The notes below the pieces were generated by a model. The model had not been told where the DNA came from. It worked only from the letters and a program-made list of their open reading frames with translations, and ran no database searches. The position numbers were made by a program, and so were the translations under genes. Of a stretch of 64,000 nt of DNA, positions 20,505-30,249 are shown piece by piece; position 1 is the stretch's first letter, and every line of letters begins with the position of its first letter. The DNA comes from Actinomyces timonensis DSM 23838 (GTDB taxonomy: Bacteria > Actinomycetota > Actinomycetes > Actinomycetales > Actinomycetaceae), in the NCBI RefSeq assembly GCF_000295095.1, contig NZ_JH806633.1, forward strand, positions 533,424-597,423. The letters are read 5' to 3'.

Positions 20505-21387
20505 CGACGCCGCAGCGCCCCGGAAAGCGGGGACGCCCGGGAGCGCTGGGGCGCCCGAGGCCGTCCGGGAGCACGAGGGCGCCGAGCAGGAGGGACCCGC
20601 GCGGCTCCCCGGCTTCTCCGTCAGCCTGCCCCAGTTCGAGGGCCCCTTCGACCTCCTTCTCAGCCTCATCGCCCGGCGCCGTCTCGACGTCACCGAGCTC
20701 GCCCTGGCCGAGGTGACCGACGAGTTCATAGCGCATATGCGCGCCGACTGGGACCTCGGGCACGCCAGCGAGTTCGTCGTCGTGGCCTCCACGCTCCTCG
20801 CCCTCAAGGCCCACCGCCTCCTGCCCCACGTGGACGGGGAGGAGGATGAGGACCTGGAGCTCCTGGAGGCCCGCGACCTCCTCTTCGCCCGGCTCCTCCA
20901 GTACCGGGCCTACAAGCGGGCCGCCGCCGCCCTGCACGAGATGTCCACCGCCGCGGCCACCGCCCACCCGCGCGTCGTCGCGCTCGCGCCCGAGCTCGCC
21001 TCCCTGCTGCCCAAGCTCGTCGCCAACGTCGGTCCCGCCGAGCTCGCCCGCATCGCCCTGGCGGCCTTCAACCGGCCCGATGCCCCCGGCGTGCAGACCG
21101 TCCACCTCCACGAGGCCGTGCCCGTCAGCGAGCAGATCACGGTGCTCGCCCTGCGGCTGCGCTCCGCCGGGACTCTCACATTCTCCGAGCTCACGGGCGA
21201 CGCGGACCGGGTGGCCGTCGTCGTCGCCCGCTTCCTGGGGCTGCTCATCCTGCACCGCCAGGGCAGCGTCGACCTGGAGCAGGGCGAGGCCATGGGGGAG
21301 ATCACGGTGTCCTGGTGCGGCGGGGACGACGATCTGACAGGCATCATGGCCCCGGATATGGAGGGTCTGGGGGAGGAGTTCTCATGA
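20494..21387 (+). CDS. scpA: segregation and condensation protein A
   Basis: ScpA is the kleisin of the Smc-ScpAB condensin. The 297-residue product has the typical N-terminal kleisin segment SLPQFEGPFDLLLSLIARRRLDV (seen as SLPQFEGPFDLLLSLIARRR), then FVVVASTLLALKAHRLLP. The C-terminal winged helix ends in RFLGLLILHRQG. A GTG at 20494 overlaps the end of parA by 11 bases. The first 45 residues are a low-complexity extension. The gene overlaps scpB by four bases (ATGA). Confidence 0.94.
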   Translation: MSPDDAAAPRKAGTPGSAGAPEAVREHEGAEQEGPARLPGFSVSLPQFEGPFDLLLSLIARRRLDVTELALAEVTDEFIAHMRADWDLGHASEFVVVASTLLALKAHRLLPHVDGEEDEDLELLEARDLLFARLLQYRAYKRAAAALHEMSTAAATAHPRVVALAPELASLLPKLVANVGPAELARIALAAFNRPDAPGVQTVHLHEAVPVSEQITVLALRLRSAGTLTFSELTGDADRVAVVVARFLGLLILHRQGSVDLEQGEAMGEITVSWCGGDDDLTGIMAPDMEGLGEEFS

Positions 21388-22082
21388 GCGCGGATGCGTC
21401 GGCGGGGCAGGCCGTCCCGGAGGCCGACGGCGAGGAGGCGCGCGCCGCAGAGGGCGCGGTTGGTGCCGTTTCGGCTGCCGCGAGCGATGAGCTCCTGGCC
21501 GCGGCAGAGGCGGTGCTCGTCGTCTCCGACGAGCCGGTGACCGCCGCCGCGCTCGGCGCCGCCCTCGGTTTGGAGGAGAAGGAGGCCGAGGCGCTGCTGG
21601 AGGCCCTGGCCGCCGAGTACCGGGGCGAGGCTGCCGCGGGGACCACGGCGGGGGCAGGCGCGGGGACGCCCGGGCGCCGTCGGGGGTTCATCCTGCGGCG
21701 CGTCGCCGGGGGATGGCGGCTCGCCTCAGCGCCCGAGCACGCCGGGATCGTGGAGAGCTTCGTCGTCGGCGGGGCCGCCGCGCGCCTGTCCCAAGCCGCC
21801 CTGGAGACCCTCGCCGTCATCGCCTACCGCCAGCCCGTCACCCGCGGGCGGATCGCCGCGATCCGCGGGGTCAACGTCGACGGCGTCGTGCGCACGCTCC
21901 ACGCCCGCGGGCTCATCGAGGAAGCCGGCAATGAGACCTCCGGCGCGATCCTCTACCGTACGACCAACGAGTTCCTCGAGTACCTCGGGATCGACAGCCT
22001 CGACGGGCTGCCGCCCCTGGCACCCCACCTCCCGGACGCCTCCCAGTTGGAGGACATCGAGCATGAGACGGAGACGCGATGA
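21384..22082 (+). CDS. scpB: segregation and condensation protein B
   Basis: ScpB dimerises and binds ScpA in the Smc condensin. The 232-residue product contains two winged-helix domains. The family signature LSQAALETLAVIAYRQPVTR, with RGVNVDGVVRTLHARGLIE after it, is clear. The start at 21384 has GGAGGAG upstream and overlaps the scpA stop. An Ala/Gly-rich linker (about 95-108) divides the first domain, which is longer than usual. It overlaps the following pseudouridine synthase gene by four bases, so the operon is translationally coupled throughout. Confidence 0.94.
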   Translation: MSADASAGQAVPEADGEEARAAEGAVGAVSAAASDELLAAAEAVLVVSDEPVTAAALGAALGLEEKEAEALLEALAAEYRGEAAAGTTAGAGAGTPGRRRGFILRRVAGGWRLASAPEHAGIVESFVVGGAAARLSQAALETLAVIAYRQPVTRGRIAAIRGVNVDGVVRTLHARGLIEEAGNETSGAILYRTTNEFLEYLGIDSLDGLPPLAPHLPDASQLEDIEHETETR

Positions 22083-23104
22083 GCACCCGCGGCCACAGCA
22101 CCGGCAGCACCGGCAGTACAGGCGCTGACGGGGTCCCCCTGGGGGACTTCGGGGCGGAGGAGTTCTACGACGAGGACGACATCGAGGAGCTCGGCGACGA
22201 AAACGCCCTCACCCCCGCCGAGCTCGCTGCCTTCGACGACGGTGCCCTGGCCGAGGAGGACGAGGCGAGGCTCGCCGATGAGCGCCGCCGGGCCTCGCGC
22301 GGCGGGGAGGACGACCCGCATGTCGAGTCCGGGCAGCGCCTCCAGAAGGTCCTCGCCCACGCGGGCGTCGCCTCCCGGCGGGCCTGCGAGGCGATCATCG
22401 CCGCGGGCCGGGTGAGCGTCGACGGCGTCGTCGTCACGGAGCCCGGGGTGCGGGTCGATCCCGTGGAGCAGGAGATCCGGGTGGACGGCTCGCGCATCCT
22501 CACCAGCCCCGACGTCCTCACCATCATGTTGCACAAGCCCGCCGGCGTGGTCACCACCATGGAGGACCCCGAGGGGCGGCCGACCGTCGCCGAGCTGGGG
22601 GAGCGGTACGTGGCCGAGCACGCCGAGGAAATCGGGCAGGGCGGTGAGGGCGGCGCGGGTGGGCGCATCCGGCTCGTCCACGTGGGCCGCCTCGACACCG
22701 AGACCGAGGGGCTGCTCCTGCTGTCCAATGACGGCGAGCTCTCCCACCGGCTCATGCACCCCAGCTATGAGATCTCAAAGACCTATGTGGCGATCGTCAA
22801 GGGACAGGTCGAGCCCTGGGTGCCCCGCAAGCTCAAGCGCGGCATCGAGCTCGACGACGGCCCCATCAGCGCCGACCGCGTCGTCATCAAGGACTCCGGG
22901 CCCGCCGGCTCGATCCTGGAGATCACCCTGCACTCCGGGCGCAACCGGATCGTGCGGCGCATGTGCGACGCCGTCGGGCACCCCGTCATCCGCCTGTCCC
23001 GCACCAAGCTCGGGCCCCTGGCCCTCGGCGGCTTGAAGCCCGGGGCGATGAGGGCGCTCACCGGCGAGCAGATCGCCGCCCTCCAGAAGGAGGTCGGGCT
23101 GTGA
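22079..23104 (+). CDS. rluB: 23S rRNA pseudouridine synthase, RsuA/RluB family
   Basis: This enzyme converts a uridine in rRNA to pseudouridine; RluB acts at the position equivalent to E. coli 2605. After an acidic N-terminal tail of about 80 residues comes an S4 domain (RLQKVLAHAGVASRRACEAI). The catalytic domain follows, with Asp in GRLDTETEGLLLLSNDGEL, SKTYVAIVKG, and the RNRIVRRMCDAVGHPV motif of the family. The start overlaps the scpB stop (ATGA). Placement after scpB is the usual order in Gram-positives. The acidic tail is longer than in E. coli. Confidence 0.92.
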   Translation: MSTRGHSTGSTGSTGADGVPLGDFGAEEFYDEDDIEELGDENALTPAELAAFDDGALAEEDEARLADERRRASRGGEDDPHVESGQRLQKVLAHAGVASRRACEAIIAAGRVSVDGVVVTEPGVRVDPVEQEIRVDGSRILTSPDVLTIMLHKPAGVVTTMEDPEGRPTVAELGERYVAEHAEEIGQGGEGGAGGRIRLVHVGRLDTETEGLLLLSNDGELSHRLMHPSYEISKTYVAIVKGQVEPWVPRKLKRGIELDDGPISADRVVIKDSGPAGSILEITLHSGRNRIVRRMCDAVGHPVIRLSRTKLGPLALGGLKPGAMRALTGEQIAALQKEVGL

Positions 23105-24285
23105 GTGGGGCGGCAGAGAGCGCCAGCCCGACCAGCGCGGCGGCGGCTCCCGCCGCCACGCGCGGCCCCGTGCTCATCATCGGGACCGGCCTGCTCGGCA
23201 CCTCACTCGCGCTCGTCCTCACCGCCGCCGGCGTGCCCGTCCAACTGCAGGACACCTCGCCCACCTCGCTCGCGCTCGCCCGCGACATGGGGGCCGGCGC
23301 CGTGAGGGCAGAGGGCGATCCCGAGCCCGCGCTCGTCGTCGTCGCCACCCCGCCGGATGTGGCAGCGCAGGTCGTCATCGGCGCGCTCGAGGCCCACCCC
23401 GCGGCGGTGGTCACCGACGTCGCCTCCGTCAAGGCGCGCGTGGGCGCCGAGGTCCGCGCCCGCGCTGGTGCCGCGGCCTCCCGCTACGTGGGCTCCCACC
23501 CCATGGCCGGCCGGGAGCGCTCGGGCGCCGGTGCCGCCGACTCCGACCTCTTCGCCGGCCGCCCCTGGGTGATCGTCGCAGACGGCGCCGAGCCCGCCGC
23601 CGAGATCGCCGTGCGCAACCTCGCGATGGACGCTGGCGCCGCGCCGCTGCGCCTGGGCGCCGCCGAGCACGACGCCGCCGTCGCCGCCGTCTCCCATATG
23701 CCGCAACTCGTCTCCTCGCTCGTGGCCGCGCGGCTCGAGGCCCTGCCGGAGACGGCGCTCGAGTTGGCCGGACAGGGCCTGCGGGATGTCACGCGCATCG
23801 CGGCCTCCGACCCGCGGCTGTGGTCCGCGATCGTCGTGGGCAACGCCGGTCCCGTGGCAGGGCTGCTGAAGGACCTGCGCGCGGACCTCGACGCGCTGAT
23901 CGCCGGGATCGAGCCGGCCGCCGTCGACGCCGGCTCCGAGGAGTACACGGCGCCGGGGCGGGCCGAGGCGATCGCCCCCGGCGCCGTCGGCGCGATCACG
24001 GATGTCATGAGCCGCGGCAACACCGGCCAGGCGCGCATCCCCGGCAAGCACGGCGGCGCGCCCAGGCGCTACGCGGTGGTGCAGGTGCTCGTGCCCGACC
24101 AGCCCGGCTACCTGGGCCGCCTCTTCACGGACATCGGCGAGGCCGGCGTGAACATCGAGGACTTCGCTATGGAGCACTCCGCCGGGCAGCGCGCGGGCCT
24201 GGCCTTGGTCTCCGTCCTGCCGAGCGCGGCCCAGCCGCTGGAGGCTGAGCTGGACGGACGCGGCTGGAGGGTCGTCGTCGCCTGA
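23101..24285 (+). CDS. tyrA: prephenate dehydrogenase with ACT domain
   Basis: TyrA oxidatively decarboxylates prephenate on the way to tyrosine. The 394-residue product has an N-terminal NAD(P) site (LIIGTGLLGTSLALVL), the GSHPMAGRERSGAGAA substrate segment and a helical dimerisation domain with AAVSHMPQLVSSL. A C-terminal ACT domain (about 320-394, VLVPDQPGYLGRLFTDIGEAG) would give feedback control by an aromatic amino acid. The GTG start overlaps the rluB stop (GTGA). Here it joins the chromosome-condensation operon, as in other actinobacteria. Confidence 0.93.
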   Translation: MSGAAESASPTSAAAAPAATRGPVLIIGTGLLGTSLALVLTAAGVPVQLQDTSPTSLALARDMGAGAVRAEGDPEPALVVVATPPDVAAQVVIGALEAHPAAVVTDVASVKARVGAEVRARAGAAASRYVGSHPMAGRERSGAGAADSDLFAGRPWVIVADGAEPAAEIAVRNLAMDAGAAPLRLGAAEHDAAVAAVSHMPQLVSSLVAARLEALPETALELAGQGLRDVTRIAASDPRLWSAIVVGNAGPVAGLLKDLRADLDALIAGIEPAAVDAGSEEYTAPGRAEAIAPGAVGAITDVMSRGNTGQARIPGKHGGAPRRYAVVQVLVPDQPGYLGRLFTDIGEAGVNIEDFAMEHSAGQRAGLALVSVLPSAAQPLEAELDGRGWRVVVA

Positions 24286-24289
24286 GGGT

Positions 24290-24395
24290 GGGTGCGCGCA
24301 GCACTGACGGGTGCGCTTGGCACTGACGGGTGCGCGCAGCACCGTCAGGTGCGGTGAGAACGCACCTCTCGGTGCTCAGCGCACCTGTCGGTGCA
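24290..24395. repeat. 19-nt tandem repeats in inverted arrangement
   Basis: Three direct copies of a 19-nt unit of the type GGGTGCGCGCAGCACTGAC lie at 24290-24308, 24309-24327 and 24328-24346. Two related units follow in the opposite orientation at about 24360-24395. The block fills the intergenic space between tyrA and the cmk-der gene. It could fold into a long hairpin that ends or attenuates transcription. Confidence 0.7.
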
Positions 24396-24486
24396 GGCGG
24401 GCGGGGTGGTTTTGGCACGGCGGCGGGCACATGTGGGACGCTTGGGCCAGTCGCGCGCCAGCGCAAAGCAGGAAGGCCGGGAGCAT

Positions 24487-26670
24487 ATGGGAATCGTCGT
24501 CGCCATCGATGGGCCGAGCGGGTCGGGCAAGTCCACCGTCGCCAAGCGGGTCGCCGCAGCGCTGGGCCTGGCCTACCTCGACACCGGTGCCATGTACCGC
24601 GCCGCCGCCTGGTGGTGCGAGCGCACCGGCATCGACCTCACCGCCGATGAGGTGGACGCCGACGCCGTCACCCGGGCCGTCCTCACCATGCCCCTCGACA
24701 TGGGCCTCGACCCCGCGGCACCCGGCGTGGCCTGCGACGGCGTCGACATCGCCGAGGCCATCCGCGACCCGCATATCGCCTCCGTCGTCTCCAAGGTCGC
24801 CACCAACCTCGACGTGCGCGCCGAGCTCGCCCGCCTCCAGCGCGAGATCATCGCCGAGGAGTCCCGCGACGCCGTCGACCTGCACCGCTCCTTCAGCACG
24901 GGGGCGGGGATCGTCGCCGAGGGCCGCGACATCACCACCGTCATCGCCCCCGACGCCGACGTCCGCCTCCTCGTCACCGCCAGCGAGGAGGCCCGCCTGG
25001 CCCGCCGCGCCGGGGACCTGGAGGCCGCGGGCAAGAGCGTCGACGCCGCCGCCCTGCGCGACCAGGTGGTGCGCCGCGACCACGACGACGCCACCGTCTC
25101 CCAGTTCCTCACCGCACCCGAGGGCGTCACCCTCGTCGACTCCTCCGACATGACGCTCGAGGAGACCGTCGACCACGTCCTCGGCCTCATCGAGGCGGCC
25201 CGCGCCGAGGCCGTCGAGCGAGACCAGGCCGACGAGCAGCGGGCCGAGGCCCTGCGCGCCGGCCTGCGGGAGTACGCGCTGGAGGACGAGGACCTGGCCC
25301 TGCTTGACGACGAGGCGGAGCTCCCCTCCGGCGAGACCGCCTTCGAGGCCGGGCTGCCCGTGCTCGCCGTCGTCGGGCGCCCGAACGTCGGCAAGTCCAC
25401 GCTCGTCAACCGGGTCCTGGGCCGCCGCGAGGCCGTCGTCCAGGACACCCCGGGAGTCACCCGGGACCGCGTCTCCTACCCCGCCGAGTGGGCGGGGCGC
25501 CGCTTCACCATCGTGGACACCGGCGGCTGGGAGGTCGACGTCGAGGGCCTGGACGCCTCGGTCGCCTCCCAGGCGGAGGTCGCCGTCGAGCTCGCCGACG
25601 CCGTCCTGCTCGTCGTCGACGCGCAGGTGGGCATCACCGAGACCGACGCCCAGGTGGTGCGCCTCCTGCGGCGCAGCGGCAAGCCCGTGGTGCTGGCCGC
25701 CAACAAGGTCGACTCCCCGGCCCAGGAGGGCGACGCCGCCTCCCTGTGGAACCTGGGGCTGGGCGAGCCCTACGCCGTCTCCGCCCTCCACGGGCGCGGC
25801 AGCGGGGAGGTCCTCGACGCCTGCATGGAGGTCCTGCCGGAGGTCTCCGCCATCGCCCCGGCCGCCCCCGAGGGGCATATGCACCGCATCGCCCTGGTGG
25901 GCCGCCCCAATGTTGGCAAGTCCTCCCTGCTCAACTCCATCGCCAGGCAGGACCGCGTGGTCGTCAACGAGCTGGCCGGCACCACCCGCGACCCCGTGGA
26001 CGAGATCATCGAGCTCGACGACCGCCAGTGGGTGTTCGTGGACACGGCCGGCATCCGCCGCCGCGTGCGCCAGTCGCGCGGAGCCGACTACTACGCGGTC
26101 CTGCGCACCCAGGGGGCGATTGAGAAGGCGGAGGTCGCCGTCGTCCTCCTGGACGCCTCCGAGCCGCTGACCGAGCAGGACGTGCGGGTCATCCAGCAGG
26201 CGGTCGACGCTGGTCGCGCGCTCGTGCTGGTCAACAACAAGTGGGACCTCGTGGACGAGGACCGCCAGAAGATGCTCAGGTGGGAGATCGAGCACGACCT
26301 CGCGCATGTGTCCTGGGCGCCGCATATCAACCTCGCTGCGGCCACCGGCTGGCACACGAACCGGCTCGTGCGCGCTCTCGACGCCGCCCTGGAGGGCTGG
26401 GGGACGCGCATCCCGACCGGCCGCCTCAATTCCTTCCTCGGGGAGCTCCAGGCGGCGACCCCGCACCCGCTGCGTGGCGGCAAGCAGCCTCGCATCCTTT
26501 TCTCCACGCAGGCGCAGGTGCGCCCGCCGCGCATCGTCATCTTCACCACCGGGTTCCTCGACGCCGGCTACCGGCGCTTCATCGAGCGCCGCCTGCGCGA
26601 GGAGTTCGGCTTCGTGGGCACCCCGATCCAGATCGGCGTGCGCGTGCGGGAGAAGCGCCAGCGGCGATGA
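24487..26670 (+). CDS. bifunctional cytidylate kinase/GTPase Der
   Basis: This 727-residue fusion joins cytidylate kinase (phosphorylates CMP and dCMP) to the ribosome-assembly GTPase Der (EngA). The Cmk part, about 1-225, has P-loop [24 protein letters not shown] and [14 protein letters not shown]-like signatures. A charged linker of about 60 residues follows. The Der part has two GTPase domains with G1 motifs [13 protein letters not shown] (near 297) and [13 protein letters not shown] (near 472), and NKVD/NKWD G4 motifs. Its C-terminal KH-like domain ends in [10 protein letters not shown]. The start has GGAAGGCCGGGAG upstream. Such fusions are known in actinobacteria. The gene's last bases are duplicated at 27919-27997. 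Confidence 0.95.
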   Translation: MGIVVAIDGPSGSGKSTVAKRVAAALGLAYLDTGAMYRAAAWWCERTGIDLTADEVDADAVTRAVLTMPLDMGLDPAAPGVACDGVDIAEAIRDPHIASVVSKVATNLDVRAELARLQREIIAEESRDAVDLHRSFSTGAGIVAEGRDITTVIAPDADVRLLVTASEEARLARRAGDLEAAGKSVDAAALRDQVVRRDHDDATVSQFLTAPEGVTLVDSSDMTLEETVDHVLGLIEAARAEAVERDQADEQRAEALRAGLREYALEDEDLALLDDEAELPSGETAFEAGLPVLAVVGRPNVGKSTLVNRVLGRREAVVQDTPGVTRDRVSYPAEWAGRRFTIVDTGGWEVDVEGLDASVASQAEVAVELADAVLLVVDAQVGITETDAQVVRLLRRSGKPVVLAANKVDSPAQEGDAASLWNLGLGEPYAVSALHGRGSGEVLDACMEVLPEVSAIAPAAPEGHMHRIALVGRPNVGKSSLLNSIARQDRVVVNELAGTTRDPVDEIIELDDRQWVFVDTAGIRRRVRQSRGADYYAVLRTQGAIEKAEVAVVLLDASEPLTEQDVRVIQQAVDAGRALVLVNNKWDLVDEDRQKMLRWEIEHDLAHVSWAPHINLAAATGWHTNRLVRALDAALEGWGTRIPTGRLNSFLGELQAATPHPLRGGKQPRILFSTQAQVRPPRIVIFTTGFLDAGYRRFIERRLREEFGFVGTPIQIGVRVREKRQRR

Positions 26671-26673
26671 GTG
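26595..26673 (+). repeat. direct repeat, copy 1 (functional der 3' end)
   Basis: This 79-base stretch encodes the last residues and stop of Der. It is repeated at 27919-27997 with three mismatches (at 26615, 26622 and 26667). The two copies bracket the ltrA gene with an offset of 1324 bases. Confidence 0.9.
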
Positions 26674-27893
26674 CCTCGCGGATGAGTGTGGGGCGGGCTC
26701 CTCGCGGCGGCGCCGAAGGGCCGGCCGACGGCGGTCGCGCTTCGGCGCCGCGGGCGCTGGATCACCGGCCGGTGGACCCGGTCATGCTCCTGTTCGACCT
26801 CGTCTACGTCTTCCTCATCACCGAGGTGAGCGGGGTCCTGCGCGGAGAGCCGGGGATGCTCGGCGTGGCGCGGGCTGGGGTCATCCTCGCGCTCGTCTAC
26901 TGGCAGTGGGTGCTCGTGTCCGTGCAGACGAGCCTGCGGGACATGTCGACGGCGCCCAACCGCTTCACGGTCATGCTCCTCATGCTCGTCGCCATGGTGA
27001 GCGCCGCGGCCGTGCCCGAGGCCTTCAACGACCGGGCGACGGTCCTGGCGGTCTCCTGCACGGCGTCCCGGTTCCTCATCACCGGCCTGCTCGCCCGCTC
27101 GGAGAACAGCCGGGCCTTCCGCATGGACCTCCTGGCCTCGCTCATCCAGGCCCCACTGCTCATCGCCGGGGCGATCGTCGGCGGCACGGCGCAACTCGTC
27201 TTGTGGGCGGGTGCCGCGCTGTATGAGATCTCCGGGCCGCTCATCCACTCGCGCACGATGCGGACCCAGAGGTACGACGTCGGCAATGTGGTGGAGCGCT
27301 TCGGGCTGCTCATTATCGTGGCACTGGGGGAGACGATCGTGTCGATCTGCACCCCGCAGGCCGAGCTGAGCGAGCTGACCACCGCGGACCTCGCGGTGCT
27401 CGTGGCGGCTTTCGTTCTGGTGGTGGGCCTGTGGTGGGCGTACTTCCACCGCGGCGCGGCGCTCATGGAGCATTACATCGCGAACGCCGCCGTGCCGTTC
27501 CTCCCGGTGCGCAATCTGCTGGCTTATGGGCATCTCGTGCTCGTGGCGGGGCTTATCGCGATCGCGGCTGGCTTCCACCATGTGGTGGCCGATCCCCATC
27601 ATCCGGCGGATGCCCGCTCGGCGGCGCTGCTCTGCGCGGGGACGATCGCCTTCCTCGCGATGTTCGCAGTCGTCCGCCTGCGCAATATCCACCGCGTCTA
27701 TGTGTCCCGGATGGTCGCGAGCGGCATCTGCCTCCTCCTCATTCCCGTGGGAATGAGGGTGAGCGGGCTCGTGCTCGTCAGCGCCCTCGCCGCCGTGGCC
27801 GCCGCGCAGTGCGCGTGGGAGACCCTCGCCCCGCGCAGCGCTGGCGCCCCCGAGCGGGACGAGCTGGCTGCCGTGGCGGCTATCCGGGGATAG
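26667..27893 (+). CDS. low temperature requirement protein A (LtrA) family membrane protein
   Basis: The 408-residue product is a polytopic membrane protein of the LtrA family, named from a Listeria cold-growth mutant; its molecular function is unknown. Family traits are the N-terminal [21 protein letters not shown] segment (here [15 protein letters not shown]), [18 protein letters not shown] in the middle and [16 protein letters not shown]. About ten to twelve hydrophobic helices cover most of the chain after a polar 35-residue N-terminus. Its ATG overlaps the der stop (ATGA). The whole gene lies between two copies of the der 3' end, which suggests it was inserted behind der. Its codon use is slightly less biased than its neighbours'. 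Confidence 0.85.
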   Translation: MSASRMSVGRAPRGGAEGPADGGRASAPRALDHRPVDPVMLLFDLVYVFLITEVSGVLRGEPGMLGVARAGVILALVYWQWVLVSVQTSLRDMSTAPNRFTVMLLMLVAMVSAAAVPEAFNDRATVLAVSCTASRFLITGLLARSENSRAFRMDLLASLIQAPLLIAGAIVGGTAQLVLWAGAALYEISGPLIHSRTMRTQRYDVGNVVERFGLLIIVALGETIVSICTPQAELSELTTADLAVLVAAFVLVVGLWWAYFHRGAALMEHYIANAAVPFLPVRNLLAYGHLVLVAGLIAIAAGFHHVVADPHHPADARSAALLCAGTIAFLAMFAVVRLRNIHRVYVSRMVASGICLLLIPVGMRVSGLVLVSALAAVAAAQCAWETLAPRSAGAPERDELAAVAAIRG

Positions 27894-27918
27894 GAGAGGG
27901 GAGTTAGCGAGGGACAGG

Positions 27919-27997
27919 GCGCGAGGAGTTCGGCTTCGCGGGCACACCGATCCAGATCGGCGTGCGCGTGCGGGAGAAGCGCCAGCGGCGGTGAGTG
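27919..27997 (+). repeat. direct repeat, copy 2 (der 3'-end remnant)
   Basis: This copy still reads [20 protein letters not shown] and ends with a TGA at the same place, but it is attached to no der gene. It is 96 percent identical to 26595-26673 (76 of 79). One change is V to A; the others are silent or in the overlap start. It lies 26 bases after the ltrA stop. Confidence 0.9.
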
Positions 27998-28084
27998 GGG
28001 TGGGACGCTGGCGTGCCCGCGAGTCCCCGCTTTGCTGTTCCCGAGTTCAACCCGCCCGTGACGACTCAAGGATAGGATGAGGTT

Positions 28085-28456
28085 GTGATTGATCACCTCT
28101 CGCTTGGCGTCAGCGACCCCTCTGCATCGAGTGCCTTCTACACGAGGGCGCTCGCGCCCTTGGGCTACCGGGTGCTCGCGGAGCACGGCCCGGTGATCGG
28201 GCTGGGTATCGAAAGGCGCGAGGATGGGCCGAATGCGGAGTTGTGGCTGGTTCCCGCCGACACGCCGACTGTCGTTCATCTGGCGTTGACGGCGGAGTCG
28301 ACCGAGCAGGTTGATGCCTTCTACGAGGCGGCGCTTGCCGCGGGCGGCAGCGACAACGGCTCCCCTGGGGAGCGGCCGCAGTACCATCCGGGTTACTACG
28401 GTGCCTTCGTCCTGGACCCGGACGGACACAACATCGAGGCGGTCTTTCACGGCTGA
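28085..28456 (+). CDS. VOC (glyoxalase/bleomycin-resistance fold) family protein
   Basis: The 123-residue product is a single vicinal-oxygen-chelate domain. It begins with MIDHLSLGVSD, with a metal-ligand His, has a central HLALTAEST and ends in GAFVLDPDGHNIEAVFHG, the usual Asp-Pro-Asp-Gly-Asn/His-x-Ile-Glu terminus. Members include glyoxalases, dioxygenases and antibiotic-binding proteins; the substrate cannot be told. The GTG start at 28085 is preceded by TAGGAT and six bases, so the mRNA may be leaderless. It stands between the der remnant and a convergent pentapeptide gene. Confidence 0.85.
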   Translation: MIDHLSLGVSDPSASSAFYTRALAPLGYRVLAEHGPVIGLGIERREDGPNAELWLVPADTPTVVHLALTAESTEQVDAFYEAALAAGGSDNGSPGERPQYHPGYYGAFVLDPDGHNIEAVFHG

Positions 28457-28557
28457 GCATGGCAGCGAGGGCTGTCGAGTACGACGAGTTCGTCGCCGTG
28501 GCCGCTGCCCGGTAGGCCGCGCGAGGCGGAAGTAGGTGGTGAGGGGCGCGCGGGACG

Positions 28558-30081
28558 CTACGCCTCGGGCGGCTCGCCTTCGTCGCGGATGGCGGGATTG
28601 TCATCTTCGATGGCGTAGCCGTCCTCGTCGAATTTCGCCCATCGGGCCCCCGGAGGAAGACGCACGTTAGAATCGACTTTGAGATTCACTGGGAAAGTGA
28701 TGGCACTGTTACTCGCTGTTTTCCAAGTATAGTTGAATAGTGCTCCTTCGAAATTGACGATGCCACTGAAGTCGGCGCCCTCAAAATCTGCCTTGCGCTT
28801 AAACTTCGCACTGCAAAAGTCGGTGTAGTCCATAAATTTCGCCTCACGAAAGCCGGCTCCGAAAATATAGGTTGTATACCGAAAATCGGTTCGGGCGGAA
28901 AAATACGCCTTCCAGAAGTCAGCTGTGTAAAATGTGGCTCCTGCGAAGACCGCGAAGGAGAATGAGGTTCTTCGAAAGTCGACAACAGTGAAGAACGCTC
29001 TTTCGAAATCGACTCGCTCGAAGGATGAGTTATTGAAATCTGCGATGACGAAGTTGGCCTCATTGAAAGAAATGGTGTCCGAAGATACGACGCCCGTAAA
29101 AATGGTGCTGCCACTGAATGTCGCTCGCTCGAAAGTGGTTACATCACCGAATGTGGAGTTTCGAAAATTGGAACTCTCAACGAATTCCACATTCTTGAAT
29201 CTCGTGGGTCCGACGAAGGTAGACGAGTCGAAAGTGGCGTTCGCGATGAATAGCGCGCCTTCGAAGGTCGCAGGTGTATTGAATGCTAAACCGTCGAAAG
29301 TAAGCGGTTCAACGAAGATTGCGTTGTGGAGGTCGATCGAGCAGTCGCACCAGAGTTGGTCGTCGTCGACCTCTTGAATGACCTCCTCTGAACGGTCGGT
29401 CGTGGGGCGTGCCTTCCGCAGATGCCGTGCCAAGACCTCGAGGACGGTCGACTCCACTGGCCCGTCTGTGCTCACGCACCTGCGGCCTTTGACGACGATG
29501 GCCGACTCGTCCTCGTCCCCGGTGGCGGGCTCCCACTGGCCGCGCTCGGTGCGCAGGTAGCCGCAGAGGATGTCGACGACCCGCTGCTTGTACGAACCCT
29601 TGTAGGTGTCGGCGACATCCGTCAGGGCGTAGACGCCAGCGATCCGTACCTGGGGTGAATCGCTCCCCAGTTGTTCCACGGCGGCCAGGAGCCGTGCTTC
29701 TGCATCCCGCCCTACCGACGCCTTCTCATCGCGCTCAGCGCTGGCCCGTTCCCGATACTTGATGACGAGATAGCCGACAGCGCCAATGCCACCGATCGTC
29801 GTCAACGCGACTTTGACAACCTCGATCGGAGCAACGCGGGCATGAGTGGAACCGCCGATCCACCAGCCTCGCGACCACGGGAATCCACCGCCCCAGAGCC
29901 AGACAAGCGCGGTGAACAGCAGGACCGCAAGCAGTGCCCAACCGAGGATGACCCGGAAGAGCGAGGCGCTGAACCAATCCCGCACCCGTCGCCATGCATT
30001 CCGTCGCCATGCTGCCACCGTCGTCTGCAACCGGCGTGCCAGAGGGGGCTTCTTCTCAGCCGAATCGTCAGGAGCATCCAC
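28558..30081 (-). CDS. membrane-anchored pentapeptide-repeat protein
   Basis: The 507-residue product has a basic N-terminus, two hydrophobic helices (about 40-62 and 78-98), then [28 protein letters not shown]-like helical sequence (seen as [19 protein letters not shown]). From about 230 to 470 it has pentapeptide repeats with a Phe every fifth residue ([27 protein letters not shown]). Such repeats form a right-handed quadrilateral beta-helix. The repeat half is clearly AT-richer than its surroundings, a sign of different origin. The GTG at 30081 with AGAGAGGA upstream is my choice. The frame stays open further upstream only as antisense of pgi. Function unknown; regulatory, gyrase-mimic or signalling roles are known for the family. 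Confidence 0.8.
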   Translation of the reverse strand: MDAPDDSAEKKPPLARRLQTTVAAWRRNAWRRVRDWFSASLFRVILGWALLAVLLFTALVWLWGGGFPWSRGWWIGGSTHARVAPIEVVKVALTTIGGIGAVGYLVIKYRERASAERDEKASVGRDAEARLLAAVEQLGSDSPQVRIAGVYALTDVADTYKGSYKQRVVDILCGYLRTERGQWEPATGDEDESAIVVKGRRCVSTDGPVESTVLEVLARHLRKARPTTDRSEEVIQEVDDDQLWCDCSIDLHNAIFVEPLTFDGLAFNTPATFEGALFIANATFDSSTFVGPTRFKNVEFVESSNFRNSTFGDVTTFERATFSGSTIFTGVVSSDTISFNEANFVIADFNNSSFERVDFERAFFTVVDFRRTSFSFAVFAGATFYTADFWKAYFSARTDFRYTTYIFGAGFREAKFMDYTDFCSAKFKRKADFEGADFSGIVNFEGALFNYTWKTASNSAITFPVNLKVDSNVRLPPGARWAKFDEDGYAIEDDNPAIRDEGEPPEA

Positions 30082-30249
30082 TGCGCCGGTCCTCTCTGGA
30101 ATCGGGATGACGACGCTGGGGGAGAGTGCGGCGCCGCGGACCGATCCTACCTGCGCGTTCGCCGTCGGAGGCCTGCTCCGCCTCCGCCGAGCCGAACCCC
30201 GCCCTTCCGTCCCGCCATTCGTGTCGGACCTACCCGCTACGCTTGGGGC

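Noticed and set aside
24290-24395. CRISPR array
   Set aside because: The 19-nt units are directly tandem with no spacers.
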